From NCBI GenBank assembly GCA_938023515.1, contig CALJDR010000025.1, positions 1 to 46,154 on the forward strand: DNA of 46,154 nt. The letters run 5' to 3'. Numbering within the stretch: position 1 is the stretch's first letter; each line of letters begins with the position of its first letter. A program made the translations under genes and the position numbers. Positions 7,942-17,405 of this stretch are shown here, piece after piece. Source of the stretch: an uncultured Flavobacteriales bacterium. Its GTDB lineage: Bacteria; Bacteroidota; Bacteroidia; Flavobacteriales; UBA1820. A model generated the notes under the pieces. It ran no database searches. It was not told the origin of the DNA and was given only the letters and a program-made list of their open reading frames with translations.

Positions 7942-8751
7942 TTATATATTCACGCCTAAAGCCCGGAGCAATTCACGGGCATCCTTGTATCCTTTGGGGA
8001 CCGTAAAAGGAAAATCCTGCTGCATCTTGCGGGAAGGGGAGAAATCCAGCCGCAAAGCCTTTCCGTCTGCACCCGGGAACGAAAACAGGGCTGAGGAAGG
8101 AAACGCGCCTCCACCGGCATACACATATTCGGCCGTCAGCCCCACCTTCCCATCGGGCGAAACAAGCCCCTGTGAAACGACCCGCAGTGTTTTTTTGTTT
8201 ACCAGCACATTCATGTCGACCCCGCTGCGAGGCTCCCTCTGGGAAAAGACGTAAAATTCGCCCTCGGGCATATCTACAAAATTCTCTTCCGAAAGCCGGA
8301 ACACCGGCCGGCCGCAAAGCAGGTCTTCGATCATCGCATAATCGACCGCTCCCAACACGGGCGAAAGATTCTGAAGCTCTTTCCACCTCCCTTCGAAAGC
8401 TGTTTTGTTCAACCGTTCATAATACATCAGCGAATCGGGCGTGAACATAGCCCGGGCAAAAGTGATGCCCAGCACCGATATATTGAGCCATATCCGCTGC
8501 CCATCCACCATCCGCATGACCCCGCCGACGGATTTGCCACCCAGGGTCATATCCACTTTCCGTTCGGCAGATGCCTCGGAATAAGCGGAGGATTCTATTT
8601 CGCTCAACAGAGCACTGTGATCGACTATTGCCAAGGGGATTTCTCCTTCTTTCTCTTTTTCCACGATCTTCTTTTTGGTCGCACAACCGGCAGCCAGCAT
8701 TACCAACAGCGCCACGGCCGCATAACGAGCAATATGCTTCACCGGGGTCAT
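7942..8751 (-). CDS. DUF4292 lipoprotein (LolA-like fold family)
   Basis: A 269-residue lipoprotein with lipobox LAAGC (Cys23) followed by a Lys/Glu-rich linker. The body fits DUF4292, a Bacteroidota family predicted to have a LolA/LolB-like half-barrel, so lipid or lipoprotein handling at the envelope is plausible but unproven. Its ATG overlaps the stop of the upstream TPR gene as ATGA, indicating translational coupling. It is followed after 14 bases by the EnvC-like gene; these neighbours commonly travel together in Bacteroidota. Confidence 0.85.
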   Translation of the reverse strand: MTPVKHIARYAAVALLVMLAAGCATKKKIVEKEKEGEIPLAIVDHSALLSEIESSAYSEASAERKVDMTLGGKSVGGVMRMVDGQRIWLNISVLGITFARAMFTPDSLMYYERLNKTAFEGRWKELQNLSPVLGAVDYAMIEDLLCGRPVFRLSEENFVDMPEGEFYVFSQREPRSGVDMNVLVNKKTLRVVSQGLVSPDGKVGLTAEYVYAGGGAFPSSALFSFPGADGKALRLDFSPSRKMQQDFPFTVPKGYKDARELLRALGVNI

Positions 8752-10439
8752 TCTGCGGCCTGTGCTTTTGTTTTCCCGGCCTCGGATTCCTCGGCCTTCT
8801 TTTTATTTTCATACCGCTTTTTGGCAGTTTGGGCCCCCTGCACGTCGCCGTTAGCCTGAAGTATCTTGTAATAGTGCTCCAACACTTCCGCTGAAGGGTC
8901 TTCGTCCAGAGCGAGCGATTCTTCTATTTTCAGCAAAGCGGCTTTGTAATCTTTTTGCAGATAAAGTATCCAGGCATACGAGTCGAGAAACGCCGGTTCG
9001 TCCGGCTTTATCTTCACTGCTTTTTCCAGCATTGCCCGCGCCCGGGGTAAATCCCCTCCCCGGCAGGCCATAAAATACCCGTAATTGTTTAGTGCTCCGG
9101 CATTTTCCGGGTCTATCAGCAGGACGAGTTCAAAATTTTCAGCACTTTTGGCCGCATCGCCGGCCTCATTATAGAGCGAACCGAGCATCGAGCATATTTC
9201 CACATAAAGTTGCACAGCCCCTTCCTTGGCCAGCTGCTTTCCCCTTTCGAGGGCCGAAATAGCCGATTGTGCCTTTCCGAGCGAGTTCTCCGCATAGCCG
9301 TACAAATAGTACACTTCCGGTGCTTCGCCGATGCTGTCGATCACTAAACGGGCATCGGCGGACAAATCCTTGAAATTCCCTGCCTGTGCCTCGGTATAAA
9401 GCAACCGCATAATCGCATTCTGATCGCTGAATCCTCCGCGGACGGCTTTACGGAGCAGGTCGAAACCTCGTTCTTCGTTTTTCTGGGAATAGTAATACTC
9501 ACTCCCATACGCATATACGACAGGATCATGGCTGGTCGAAAGGATGGACTCCAACGCTTTTTCGAATTCAGGCAGGTATTTCTGCTCCTTCATCGCGATC
9601 ATGGCTGTCATATCGAGAACCTTCATCCGGTCCTGTACGCTGAAAGACGTATCTTTCGCTACCACGAGCATCGCCTCGAACATTTTGTCATAATCCTTCA
9701 CTTCATTGTAATGAGGGAGCATCGTATAGGCGATATAGCCATCGGCGGGATGTTTCCGGTAAAAATCCTCCAGGTATTTCCACGACTGCTCTTTCTGGCC
9801 GGTAAGCCCCATTACCATCGCCCGTTCGGCCGCATACCGGGAATTATCCGGTGATATTTTTTGCAGAGTCTTCAGTTGAGCCTGCGCATTTTTATAATCC
9901 TTCGATTTGAGGTATATATCCTTGCGGTATCCAATGGTTTTTTCGCTGCGTCCGTGTTTTTTTTCGTAAATATTGATCGCAGAAAGGGATTTATCCCAGG
10001 ACTGTGTAAAGGCATAGGTATCGAGCAAATCGCCCAAATACCGGTCGTCCCGTTCATAGCGCCGTTCCAAGACAGCCTGCACAGCCTCCATCTTCCGGTA
10101 TTTGACAGCTACCGACAACAGGTATTCCTCGTACCACATATTGGCCGGTTCGAACGTAAAAGCCTTGCGGGCATAATACACGGCCATATTTCCGTCGTCG
10201 AGCTGGGCGTATACATTGGCCAGCTGATAATACGGCACCGCATCCTGCGGGGACATTTCGATACATTTTTTCAGGTTGAAAATGGCCGACGGGTAGCTGT
10301 TCTCAGCTACTTTTTGCATTGCCTGCGCCAAGGTAGCCTTGTACAGCGAATCCTGTGCAGGCTGGCTGGCCATAGCTCCGGGGATCAGGGACACCCCGAT
10401 CATCCATGCAAAAAAAAGGAAAGTCGGTCTTTTATTCAT
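8748..10439 (-). CDS. Exported tetratricopeptide-repeat protein
   Basis: From the ATG at 10439 this is 563 residues: a signal peptide (MNKRPTFLFFAWMIG...), then TPR helices over nearly the whole length, and a Lys/Glu/Ala-rich tail. Clear TPR units include the YYQLANVYAQLDD region and the ALNNYGYFMA region near the C-terminus. TPR proteins are binding scaffolds; the partner here may be the DUF4292 lipoprotein, whose start overlaps this stop. An upstream ATG at 10463 would extend it by eight residues. The -7 element at 10474-10481 would put the transcript start too close to that ATG, so I prefer 10439. Confidence 0.85.
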   Translation of the reverse strand: MNKRPTFLFFAWMIGVSLIPGAMASQPAQDSLYKATLAQAMQKVAENSYPSAIFNLKKCIEMSPQDAVPYYQLANVYAQLDDGNMAVYYARKAFTFEPANMWYEEYLLSVAVKYRKMEAVQAVLERRYERDDRYLGDLLDTYAFTQSWDKSLSAINIYEKKHGRSEKTIGYRKDIYLKSKDYKNAQAQLKTLQKISPDNSRYAAERAMVMGLTGQKEQSWKYLEDFYRKHPADGYIAYTMLPHYNEVKDYDKMFEAMLVVAKDTSFSVQDRMKVLDMTAMIAMKEQKYLPEFEKALESILSTSHDPVVYAYGSEYYYSQKNEERGFDLLRKAVRGGFSDQNAIMRLLYTEAQAGNFKDLSADARLVIDSIGEAPEVYYLYGYAENSLGKAQSAISALERGKQLAKEGAVQLYVEICSMLGSLYNEAGDAAKSAENFELVLLIDPENAGALNNYGYFMACRGGDLPRARAMLEKAVKIKPDEPAFLDSYAWILYLQKDYKAALLKIEESLALDEDPSAEVLEHYYKILQANGDVQGAQTAKKRYENKKKAEESEAGKTKAQAAE

Positions 10440-10473
10440 TTCTTGCAAAGTTTTCCGTTTCATGTATAGTTCA

Positions 10474-10481
10474 CAAAGATA
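10474..10481 (-). promoter_or_regulatory. -7 promoter element of the TPR-to-ribE operon
   Basis: Reads TATCTTTG on the minus strand, an exact match to TAnnTTTG. No clear TTTG lies 19 bases upstream. It probably drives the nine-gene minus-strand run down to ribE. Confidence 0.5.
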
Positions 10482-10585
10482 AAAAACCCCCGTGTGGTTC
10501 CCGTCAATTTTATCATTTATTTAGCAGTTTCTCCAAAAAGAAATCGTTTTATTTACAGTCGTTATCCTATACTATTTTTCCTGCT

Positions 10586-12718
10586 ATGAAAAAAATCCTT
10601 TTCCTTTTCGCAATCTTGTGGACTGTCATGGCCGACGCGCAAGAAAAAACCGTCTACCAATGGCCTATCGACGGGGCTAAGCCCGGCGAAGGCATTGTAT
10701 CCACCCCGCAAAGCTACCTCGACGACGAACTGAACTTTTCCAACCTTTTCGTTACCGCACCCGAAGGTACGACGGTCGTATCGCCTGTCGATGGCACCAT
10801 CACGTGGGTCAGCACAGGATATTTAACCTCGCTCACCTACAGCATAGGCAGCAGCACTACCTCCTCTTTCGACCAGGCCCTCCCCGAATGGCGGAAGCAT
10901 ATGGGCGAAAAACTGGAAGACCCCAAGTTCGGCACCGGCCGCATCACCATACGGAGCCTCGACGGCAATACGATCCATATAGGCGGGCTGACCGGCGACC
11001 AGGTTTTCAAAACGGGGCAAAAGATCACCCGCGGGACACCTGTCGGCCGGGTAGGATACAGCTACCGGAAGATAAAGGATCCGTCGATAAAAATATCCGT
11101 AGACCGGGGAGGCAAAGTGGCCGATCCCATGACCCCTTTCGGACTCAAAACGACGTTTATTCCCCCGGCCGAGGCCAAACCGATCGCCTCCTTCACCAAA
11201 GAACAACTCAAAGAGGATTTTCTGATCTACATCGACGCCCTGAAAGAATGCTATCCCGGCCTGTACGATGTGATAACCCCCGAAGAACTCGACCGGTACG
11301 TCGCCCAGACCACCGCCCGCATCGACAACCATGCGGGAGACTGGTCTTATGCACAAGCGTCCGACATCCTGATAGAGGTTTGGGCCAGGATCCACGACAG
11401 CCACATCTCCTACCGCGGGCCTGGGTGGAAGGCAACACCCGTAAAATTCCTCAACAAGCAAACGGTCAGTGTCGGCTGGTTCAACGACACCCTTCTGTGC
11501 CGCGATGCCTCTGAGGCCTACCAACACCTGATCGGGCGTCCGATAAAATCGATCAACGGGATATCCGCCGATTCGCTCAAACGCCGGCTCATTGCCACCA
11601 CCGGCAGTTACGACGGGAAGGTTACCAGCTATATCGACGGAATGTTGGCTTACGGCACTTTGTCATTGTTTCTCGATCGGAAAAAATGGACGCTCGATTT
11701 CAATATGCGCCTCGAAATGGCCGATACCGGCGAAACGATCGACGTGCAGGCCGACCGACCCGACCCAAAGAGCCCGTACCTTTTCGTTTCTCAGGAATTT
11801 AACATGGCCAACCGCCACCGAAAAGGATATGACCTGAAAATGCTCAACGATTCGACAGCCTACATCGGGCTATCGAGTTTCAGCCTGAACCAGGTGCAAA
11901 CGGAAGACATCGCCCGGTTCATCGACTCGATCGCCGCCGTCCCCTATCTGATCATCGACGTACGCAATAATTCCGGTGGAAGTGCAGACGTACTGTCTAA
12001 ACTATACACCTATATCGCAGGGGATACGATGACCCTGGACGGCTATTCGAGAGTCAACAAACAGGGCGGGTTCCAGTCGTTCAAATATGCGCTCAACCGC
12101 ATCCCGGAGGACAGCTCATTTGCCCACTATTCTCCCGAACCAGGCCGGGAAGGCTTCTATTCGCGTTCCGAGGTAGAAAATATCATCCGGCCCGATTCGA
12201 CGATCAACTACAAGGGAAAAATTTACATACTCACTAACGAAAATTCGTGCTCGGCGGCGACATTATTCCCGGCATTGTTGGTGCGCAACCACCGGGGAGT
12301 GATCGTAGGCCGGGAAACGCGGACGGCCTACCATTATATGAACGCTCTGAAATTTGCCGACATACGCCTTCCGAACACGACCCTCACTATTACCATCCCT
12401 TTGGTCTATTGCTGTTTCGATTCCGTAGTGAACGACCGGGCTCCTTACGGACGGGGCGTGCTCCCCGATTATCCGGTACCCCTGACGATCGACGAACTGT
12501 CGGGCAAAAACGGTGACGCGATCCTCAACCATACCTTGCAGCTTATCGAAGAGGGGAAATATCTGAGTCCGGAAAATCCCTTCGCTGCCGAGGAGCCCGC
12601 ACAGATATCGATAGGTCATAAAATCGCTTATGTAGCGGCAGAGGTTCTCGTTATTGCCGGAATCTTGCTTATATTTGCAAGGTCAAAGAGAAACAAAATC
12701 AAAAAACAAAAAAGATAA
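10586..12718 (+). CDS. LytM-like domain fused to S41 protease, C-terminal membrane anchor
   Basis: A 710-residue exported protein with an uncommon layout. A signal peptide occupies 1-19. Residues about 25-185 look like an M23/LytM beta domain (APEGTTVVSPVDGTI at 58-72, later a TGQKITRGTPVGRVG turn) without the zinc ligands HxGxD and HxH. Residues about 205-650 are an S41 tail-specific protease: LIIDVRNNSGGSADVL (455-470) and NENSCSAATLF (551-561), with Ser556 the likely nucleophile. No CtpA-type GKG lysine follows. Residues 679-698 are a membrane helix with a basic tail. A wall-binding module on a protease suggests substrate capture near peptidoglycan, which is inference. The ATG at 10586 starts the signal peptide; the frame is open upstream from 10406 but that part overlaps the divergent gene. 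Confidence 0.85.
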   Translation: MKKILFLFAILWTVMADAQEKTVYQWPIDGAKPGEGIVSTPQSYLDDELNFSNLFVTAPEGTTVVSPVDGTITWVSTGYLTSLTYSIGSSTTSSFDQALPEWRKHMGEKLEDPKFGTGRITIRSLDGNTIHIGGLTGDQVFKTGQKITRGTPVGRVGYSYRKIKDPSIKISVDRGGKVADPMTPFGLKTTFIPPAEAKPIASFTKEQLKEDFLIYIDALKECYPGLYDVITPEELDRYVAQTTARIDNHAGDWSYAQASDILIEVWARIHDSHISYRGPGWKATPVKFLNKQTVSVGWFNDTLLCRDASEAYQHLIGRPIKSINGISADSLKRRLIATTGSYDGKVTSYIDGMLAYGTLSLFLDRKKWTLDFNMRLEMADTGETIDVQADRPDPKSPYLFVSQEFNMANRHRKGYDLKMLNDSTAYIGLSSFSLNQVQTEDIARFIDSIAAVPYLIIDVRNNSGGSADVLSKLYTYIAGDTMTLDGYSRVNKQGGFQSFKYALNRIPEDSSFAHYSPEPGREGFYSRSEVENIIRPDSTINYKGKIYILTNENSCSAATLFPALLVRNHRGVIVGRETRTAYHYMNALKFADIRLPNTTLTITIPLVYCCFDSVVNDRAPYGRGVLPDYPVPLTIDELSGKNGDAILNHTLQLIEEGKYLSPENPFAAEEPAQISIGHKIAYVAAEVLVIAGILLIFARSKRNKIKKQKR

Positions 12719-12720
12719 AT

Positions 12721-13479
12721 ATGGGACTGTTCAATTCTTCGAATCCCGCACTTAGCGAAAATACCATTAAAAATATCTCCGTCGCTTACGACGGGCAGGT
12801 GATGACCATCAACGGCACCATCTGGAAAACGATGTTCGGCGTGCTGCTGACATTCGTGGGAGGATTCTATACTGTATACGCCTCGATTCAAAACCCGGCT
12901 TCACTCAACACGCTGGTGATGATCGGGCTCATCGGCGGCCTGATAGCCGCCATTGTCACCATCGTCAAACCGACGGTAGCGCGGTTCACGATGCCCCTGT
13001 ATGCCCTGCTCGAAGGGCTTCTGCTGGGGGGTGCGTCGCTGGCCATTCCGGCCTATTTCCAGGCGCCGCCGGCCGTAGTCGGGCAAGCCATCCTCGGGAC
13101 GGCCGCTACGTTCTTCGCCATGCTGATCCTATACCGCACGGGCGTGATCAAAGTGAACCAGAAATTCATCGGCATTGTAATAGCCGCCACATTTGGCATC
13201 GCTATCGTTTACCTGATCCTGTTCGTGATGAGCTTCTTCGGCAGCGGCACCAATTTCCTGATGGGCACTTCCGCCCTCTCGATCGGCGTGACCGCCTTTG
13301 CAGCCTTGGTAGCCGCGCTGAACCTGGCCCTGGATTTCGAACTGGTCAATCAGCTCCAACAGCGGGCTGCCCCCAAATACATGGAATGGTACTGCGCGTT
13401 CAGTATCCTGGTCACACTCGTATGGCTCTACCTGGAGCTCCTGCGCCTGCTGGCAAAAGTGTCCAGCAACCGGAGCTAA
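12721..13479 (+). CDS. Bax inhibitor-1/YccA family membrane protein
   Basis: A 252-residue protein with seven hydrophobic helices and the family's C-terminal signature around YMEWYCAFSILVTLVWLYLE. Bacterial BI-1 proteins are inner-membrane proteins; YccA modulates FtsH and some homologues act as pH-sensitive calcium leak channels. It starts two bases after the S41 fusion stop and is followed by a strong terminator, so the two form a bicistron. Confidence 0.92.
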   Translation: MGLFNSSNPALSENTIKNISVAYDGQVMTINGTIWKTMFGVLLTFVGGFYTVYASIQNPASLNTLVMIGLIGGLIAAIVTIVKPTVARFTMPLYALLEGLLLGGASLAIPAYFQAPPAVVGQAILGTAATFFAMLILYRTGVIKVNQKFIGIVIAATFGIAIVYLILFVMSFFGSGTNFLMGTSALSIGVTAFAALVAALNLALDFELVNQLQQRAAPKYMEWYCAFSILVTLVWLYLELLRLLAKVSSNRS

Positions 13480-13503
13480 TTATTCGACAGACATGTTAGC
13501 AAA

Positions 13504-13543
13504 AAAAGAACGAGGGCGGGAATATTCCCGCCCTCGTTCTTTT
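13504..13543. terminator. Bidirectional Rho-independent terminator
   Basis: A perfect 20-bp inverted repeat (GAACGAGGGCGGGAAT and its complement with A/T flanks) lies between the convergent BI-1 gene and the propeller lipoprotein gene. It has A-tract and T-tract flanks on both strands. Confidence 0.93.
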
Positions 13544-13563
13544 TATCGAATTATCCGATGCCC

Positions 13564-14679
13564 TCAGTTAGGCAAATCATATACGAAAAACGGATCGTCA
13601 TGCTGGGTGGACAGCAGATACAGTTTATTGTTTTTCCCGTCGACCGTAAAATATCCCCATTGATCCAGTTTGTAACGCCGCACAGGGTTCCCGTTCCAAT
13701 CGTACTGTTCGACGTAGATATAATTGATCCCCGCCTTGCCTTCTTTCCATACATCTGCCGGAGTTCGTCCGCTGTACAGGAAATAGGCATAATCATCCGT
13801 CGCACAGCCCCCCCAGTAATGGGTTACATTGGCATCCATCCCATCTACCCGGTATGCGGTCGTCTCGTCGTATTCTTCGCGTTCGAAATTGAGGGTTTTT
13901 ACCGTACGACCTTCCACATCCATGAATTTCAGGATCTTAAAATACTTATAGGCATACGCCATGCGGCCTTTTACCGTATTGGCCACAAAATCGCCGACAT
14001 ACGCCATCCAGGATTTATTCTTCGGGTTCAATGCCAGATTATACACTTCCCGCACATCCAGGGAATCCCCCTGTTTTACGGCCCGGAAAATACTTTTCCC
14101 ACTCGGACTGGCATCGGCATAGACAAAATCCCCGGAGCCTGCCTCGGCCAGTTCTTTCTGGCTGAATCGGAACCCACCACCCTGCTGAGGTTCGAAGAAC
14201 GGATACCGATGTACTTTTCCTTCCTTGTCTAATGAATAGAGCTTCGAATTGAGCGTTTCGAAAACGTAGCCGAGCAGGGATTCTTCCCGGGCAGCCGACA
14301 AGACAGGCGACATGAATTCATCCGGTCCCTGACCGAACGTGCCGATATCCCGGACGTATTTCAGGTCCGGCAAACGGAACTCCAGGATACGCTGCCCCGT
14401 TTTGAGCACCAACGCACTGTCTTTCACGAGTGCCTGGGCGCCCTGGACCTTGAATATCACCGTATCGGCGATCAATTGATCCCCCTGCAGTTCCATCGTT
14501 CCCCCGAAAGGATCCTTCCCTTTATAGAACACTTCCCCACCGTCCAACGGAGGCAGTTCTGCGGCCAAAATTTTCTCCTGTCCCTCAGGTTCAGCAATAG
14601 AAGCCTGCTCGGATCCGTCTTTACAACTCGCGGCACAAAACAACAGTACGGCGGAAAATACCGGAAGTAGCTTTCCCAT
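13564..14679 (-). CDS. Six-bladed beta-propeller lipoprotein (BF3164-like)
   Basis: A lipoprotein of 371 residues from the ATG at 14679: MGKLLPVFSAV..., lipobox AASC, then a TolB/6-bladed propeller-like body of the BF3164 type common in Bacteroidales. Typical blade signatures are GTFGQGPDEF early on and VYDL at the end. The family is lipid-anchored in the envelope; ligand and role are unknown. Two shorter relatives lie at 37347-38429 and 38453-39547 inside the atp operon. An ATG at 14688 would add three residues before the signal peptide. Confidence 0.83.
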   Translation of the reverse strand: MGKLLPVFSAVLLFCAASCKDGSEQASIAEPEGQEKILAAELPPLDGGEVFYKGKDPFGGTMELQGDQLIADTVIFKVQGAQALVKDSALVLKTGQRILEFRLPDLKYVRDIGTFGQGPDEFMSPVLSAAREESLLGYVFETLNSKLYSLDKEGKVHRYPFFEPQQGGGFRFSQKELAEAGSGDFVYADASPSGKSIFRAVKQGDSLDVREVYNLALNPKNKSWMAYVGDFVANTVKGRMAYAYKYFKILKFMDVEGRTVKTLNFEREEYDETTAYRVDGMDANVTHYWGGCATDDYAYFLYSGRTPADVWKEGKAGINYIYVEQYDWNGNPVRRYKLDQWGYFTVDGKNNKLYLLSTQHDDPFFVYDLPN

Positions 14680-14775
14680 GTCGTGCAATTTTTGATTTAC
14701 GCCACAATGTATGGGTTTTAGAAACCCCGGCCAATCAAGTTAAAAGAAAAATAACATTTAAACGCTTTAAACAAA

Positions 14776-14800
14776 AAAGCCGGGGCGATGCCCCGGCTTT
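14776..14800 (-). terminator. Terminator after adk
   Basis: AAAGCCGGGGC and its exact complement form an 11-bp stem with a three-base loop, 20 bases beyond the adk stop. On the minus strand a run of T follows. Confidence 0.9.
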
Positions 14801-14820
14801 CATTATACAGGAAAAAAATA

Positions 14821-15417
14821 CTATTTTGTTTTTCCCTCGCCCGAAACGAACTTTTCGATGATCAAGGCCAAACGTCCGGCGATCTCGGGGATATCCCCCA
14901 CTCCATCTATGCCATGGTATTTCCCTTTGGCAGAATAGAAATCCTTCAGAATATTGGTTTTCTCGTAATATTCCTTGATACGGTTGCGAATAATGGATTC
15001 GTCCGCATCGTCCGCCCGGCCGGATACCTTGCCGCGTTCCAGCAGGCGTTTTACCAATATCTCGTCGGCCACTTCAAGGGCCAGCATGGCGCTCACCTCC
15101 ATTCCCTTGTCGCGCAGGAAAATATCCAGAGCTTCGCCCTGGGCATGCGTGCGCGGGAATCCATCAAAGATGAAACCTTTGGCAGCCTTATTCTTCTCCA
15201 CGACGTCTTTCAGCATGGCGATAGTCACCTCATCGGGCACCAGATGCCCTTTCTTGATATACGACTCGGCCAGTTTACCCAGTTCTGTTCCGTTCTTGAT
15301 ATTCTCCCGGAACACGTCGCCGGTAGAAATATGCACCAATCCGTATTTGTTCTTCAGGAACTCCGCCTGGGTTCCTTTACCGGCCCCGGGAGGGCCAAAA
15401 AGTACGATATTTATCAT
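14821..15417 (-). CDS. adk: Adenylate kinase
   Basis: Interconverts ATP + AMP and 2 ADP in the cytosol. The 198-residue protein has the P-loop GPPGAGKGT (8-16), FDGFPRT (84-90) and GRADDADE (133-140) before the RNR segment. The LID is short and lacks the four zinc cysteines of Gram-positive enzymes. It follows hpt by 15 bases and tyrS upstream of that, making a nucleotide/translation run that ends in the terminator at 14776-14800. Confidence 0.97.
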   Translation of the reverse strand: MINIVLFGPPGAGKGTQAEFLKNKYGLVHISTGDVFRENIKNGTELGKLAESYIKKGHLVPDEVTIAMLKDVVEKNKAAKGFIFDGFPRTHAQGEALDIFLRDKGMEVSAMLALEVADEILVKRLLERGKVSGRADDADESIIRNRIKEYYEKTNILKDFYSAKGKYHGIDGVGDIPEIAGRLALIIEKFVSGEGKTK

Positions 15418-15432
15418 TTTCTCGGTTTTAGA

Positions 15433-15972
15433 TTATTCTTTCAGTTTGTATATATGCGGCAGGTTGCGGCCCAGTCCATTGTAATCCAGTCCATAGCCTA
15501 CGATAAATTTATTCTCGATCTCCATGCCTACATAATCGATCGGGAGATCCTTCGTGTAGGAATCCGGCTTGAAGAAAAGCGTCGCGATCCGGAAATCTTT
15601 CACCCCGCTATCCCGGAACACTTTGTGGAGTTCTTCGATCGTATTGCCCGTATCGACGATATCTTCCAATACGACGACTGTACGGCCCGTAAAATCTTCG
15701 TTCACCCCCAGAAGCGTCTTTACCTTGCCGGTGGTATGGGTCCCTTGGTACGAGGCCATTTTGACAAAGGATATTTCGCAGTTGTACGGATAGTGCCGTA
15801 CAAAATCCGACATGAAAAGGAAAGCCCCGTTGAGCACCCCTATGAATATCGGGCAAACATCCCCCAAGTCGTGTGCCACATGATCGACCAAGTCCAGTAC
15901 AGCCGATTCGATCTTCTTTTTGGCGATATAGACCTCAAAGGTCTTATCGTGCAGCGTTACGTCAGGTATCAT
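15433..15972 (-). CDS. hpt: Hypoxanthine phosphoribosyltransferase
   Basis: Salvages hypoxanthine (and usually guanine) to IMP/GMP using PRPP. The 179-residue protein carries the PRPP-binding loop VLEDIVDTGNT (101-111), the family length and the C-terminal region DYVGMEIENKFIVGYG with the base-binding aromatic residues. It sits between tyrS (21 bases upstream) and adk (15 bases downstream). Confidence 0.95.
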   Translation of the reverse strand: MIPDVTLHDKTFEVYIAKKKIESAVLDLVDHVAHDLGDVCPIFIGVLNGAFLFMSDFVRHYPYNCEISFVKMASYQGTHTTGKVKTLLGVNEDFTGRTVVVLEDIVDTGNTIEELHKVFRDSGVKDFRIATLFFKPDSYTKDLPIDYVGMEIENKFIVGYGLDYNGLGRNLPHIYKLKE

Positions 15973-15993
15973 GCTCTTTCCAAACCGTTAGAG

Positions 15994-17295
15994 TTAGTCG
16001 ATTTTCACCAGGAAATAATTCTTGCGCCCACGCTGGAGTACGACGTACTTATCGCGCACCAGGTCTGCGGAAGTGATCATTTGTCCGTCCTGCACTTTTT
16101 CTTTGTTGACCGACAGGGAATTTTCCTTGAGCGCCCGGCGCGCTTCGGAAAGCGACGGCAGGAAACCGGATTTCACGACGAACTGGACGATATCCATTCC
16201 ATCCCCCATCTCACTGCGGGCAATCTGTCCGGAGGGAACCCCCTCAAACACCGCCAGCAGATTGCGCTCGGATAAATGCAGTAAGTTGTCTTTGGTGGCA
16301 TTGCCGAAAAGGATCTCGGAGGCCTCGACGGCCGCTTCGTAGTCTTCCCGGGAGTGTACCATGACGGTAACTTCCTCGGCCAGTCGTTTTTGCAACAGGC
16401 GCAAATGCGGCGCCACCGCATGCTCCTTGATCAGGTTTTCGACGGTTTCTTTGTCCAAAAGGGTGAATATCTTGATGTACCGGGCGGCATCGTCGTCCGA
16501 GACATTGAGCCAGAACTGGTAAAATTCATAGGGAGACGTACGGGCCGGATCGAGCCAGATATTGCCGTTCTCCGTCTTACCGAATTTCCGCCCGTCCGCC
16601 TTGGTAATCAAGGGACATACCAAGCCGTACGCCTCGCCGCCCGTCTTGCGGCGGATAAGTTCTGTGCCGGTGGTGATATTTCCCCACTGGTCACTGCCAC
16701 CCATCTGCAAACGGCAGTTTTTATTTTCGTACAGGTGCAGAAAATCGTAACCTTGCAAAAGCTGGTAGGTGAATTCAGTGAATGAAAGGCCGTCGTTGGC
16801 CGTACCGTTCAGGCGGGATTTAACCGAATCCTTAGCCATCATGTAATTCACCGTGATATGCTTGCCCACTTCCCTCGCAAAATCGAGGAATGAGAAGTCT
16901 TTCATCCAGTCGTAATTATTGACCATTTCGGCCGCATTGGGCGCATCGGAATCGAAATCCAGAAAACGGGAAAGCTGGTTTTTGATCGCCTGTTGATTAT
17001 GCCGGAGCGTTTTTTCATCCAGCAGATTCCGCTCATCGGATTTTCCCGAAGGATCCCCGATCATCCCTGTCGCACCGCCCACGAGCATTAAGGGCTTATG
17101 TCCGCAGCTTTGCAGGTGCTTAAGCATCATCACCGATACTAAATGCCCGATATGCAACGAATCAGCTGTCGGGTCGGTCCCTACGTAAGCGGTAACCATC
17201 CCGCCTTTAAAAAGTTCCTCGATCCCCGGCATGGATGTATGGAGCATGCCGCGCCACGATAATTCTTCCAAGAAATCTTTCTTGTTCTGTCCCAT
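15994..17295 (-). CDS. tyrS: Tyrosyl-tRNA synthetase
   Basis: Charges tRNA-Tyr. The 433-residue protein shows the class I HIGH motif (48-51), the tyrosine pocket DQWGN (202-206) and the KMSKS loop in the KFGKT form (237-241), which is the usual variant in one TyrRS subgroup. The C-terminal S4 RNA-binding domain is present (SLSEARRALKENSL). Length is normal. A promoter-like -7 element lies about 30 bases upstream of the ATG. Confidence 0.97.
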   Translation of the reverse strand: MGQNKKDFLEELSWRGMLHTSMPGIEELFKGGMVTAYVGTDPTADSLHIGHLVSVMMLKHLQSCGHKPLMLVGGATGMIGDPSGKSDERNLLDEKTLRHNQQAIKNQLSRFLDFDSDAPNAAEMVNNYDWMKDFSFLDFAREVGKHITVNYMMAKDSVKSRLNGTANDGLSFTEFTYQLLQGYDFLHLYENKNCRLQMGGSDQWGNITTGTELIRRKTGGEAYGLVCPLITKADGRKFGKTENGNIWLDPARTSPYEFYQFWLNVSDDDAARYIKIFTLLDKETVENLIKEHAVAPHLRLLQKRLAEEVTVMVHSREDYEAAVEASEILFGNATKDNLLHLSERNLLAVFEGVPSGQIARSEMGDGMDIVQFVVKSGFLPSLSEARRALKENSLSVNKEKVQDGQMITSADLVRDKYVVLQRGRKNYFLVKID

Positions 17296-17325
17296 CTAAA
17301 TATTATTTCGTTTTTTAACAGTATG

Positions 17326-17333
17326 CAAAATTA
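17326..17333 (-). promoter_or_regulatory. -7 promoter element of tyrS-hpt-adk
   Basis: TAATTTTG on the minus strand fits TAnnTTTG. The base group 19 bases upstream is GTGT, a weak -33. It is the only candidate between the ExbD stop and tyrS. Confidence 0.45.
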
Positions 17334-17405
17334 GCCATTTTACCCGAAGCAGACACCCCATTGGGAAAATAAAATAGAACAAGGATATGAAAAACAGGCG
17401 CCGGC

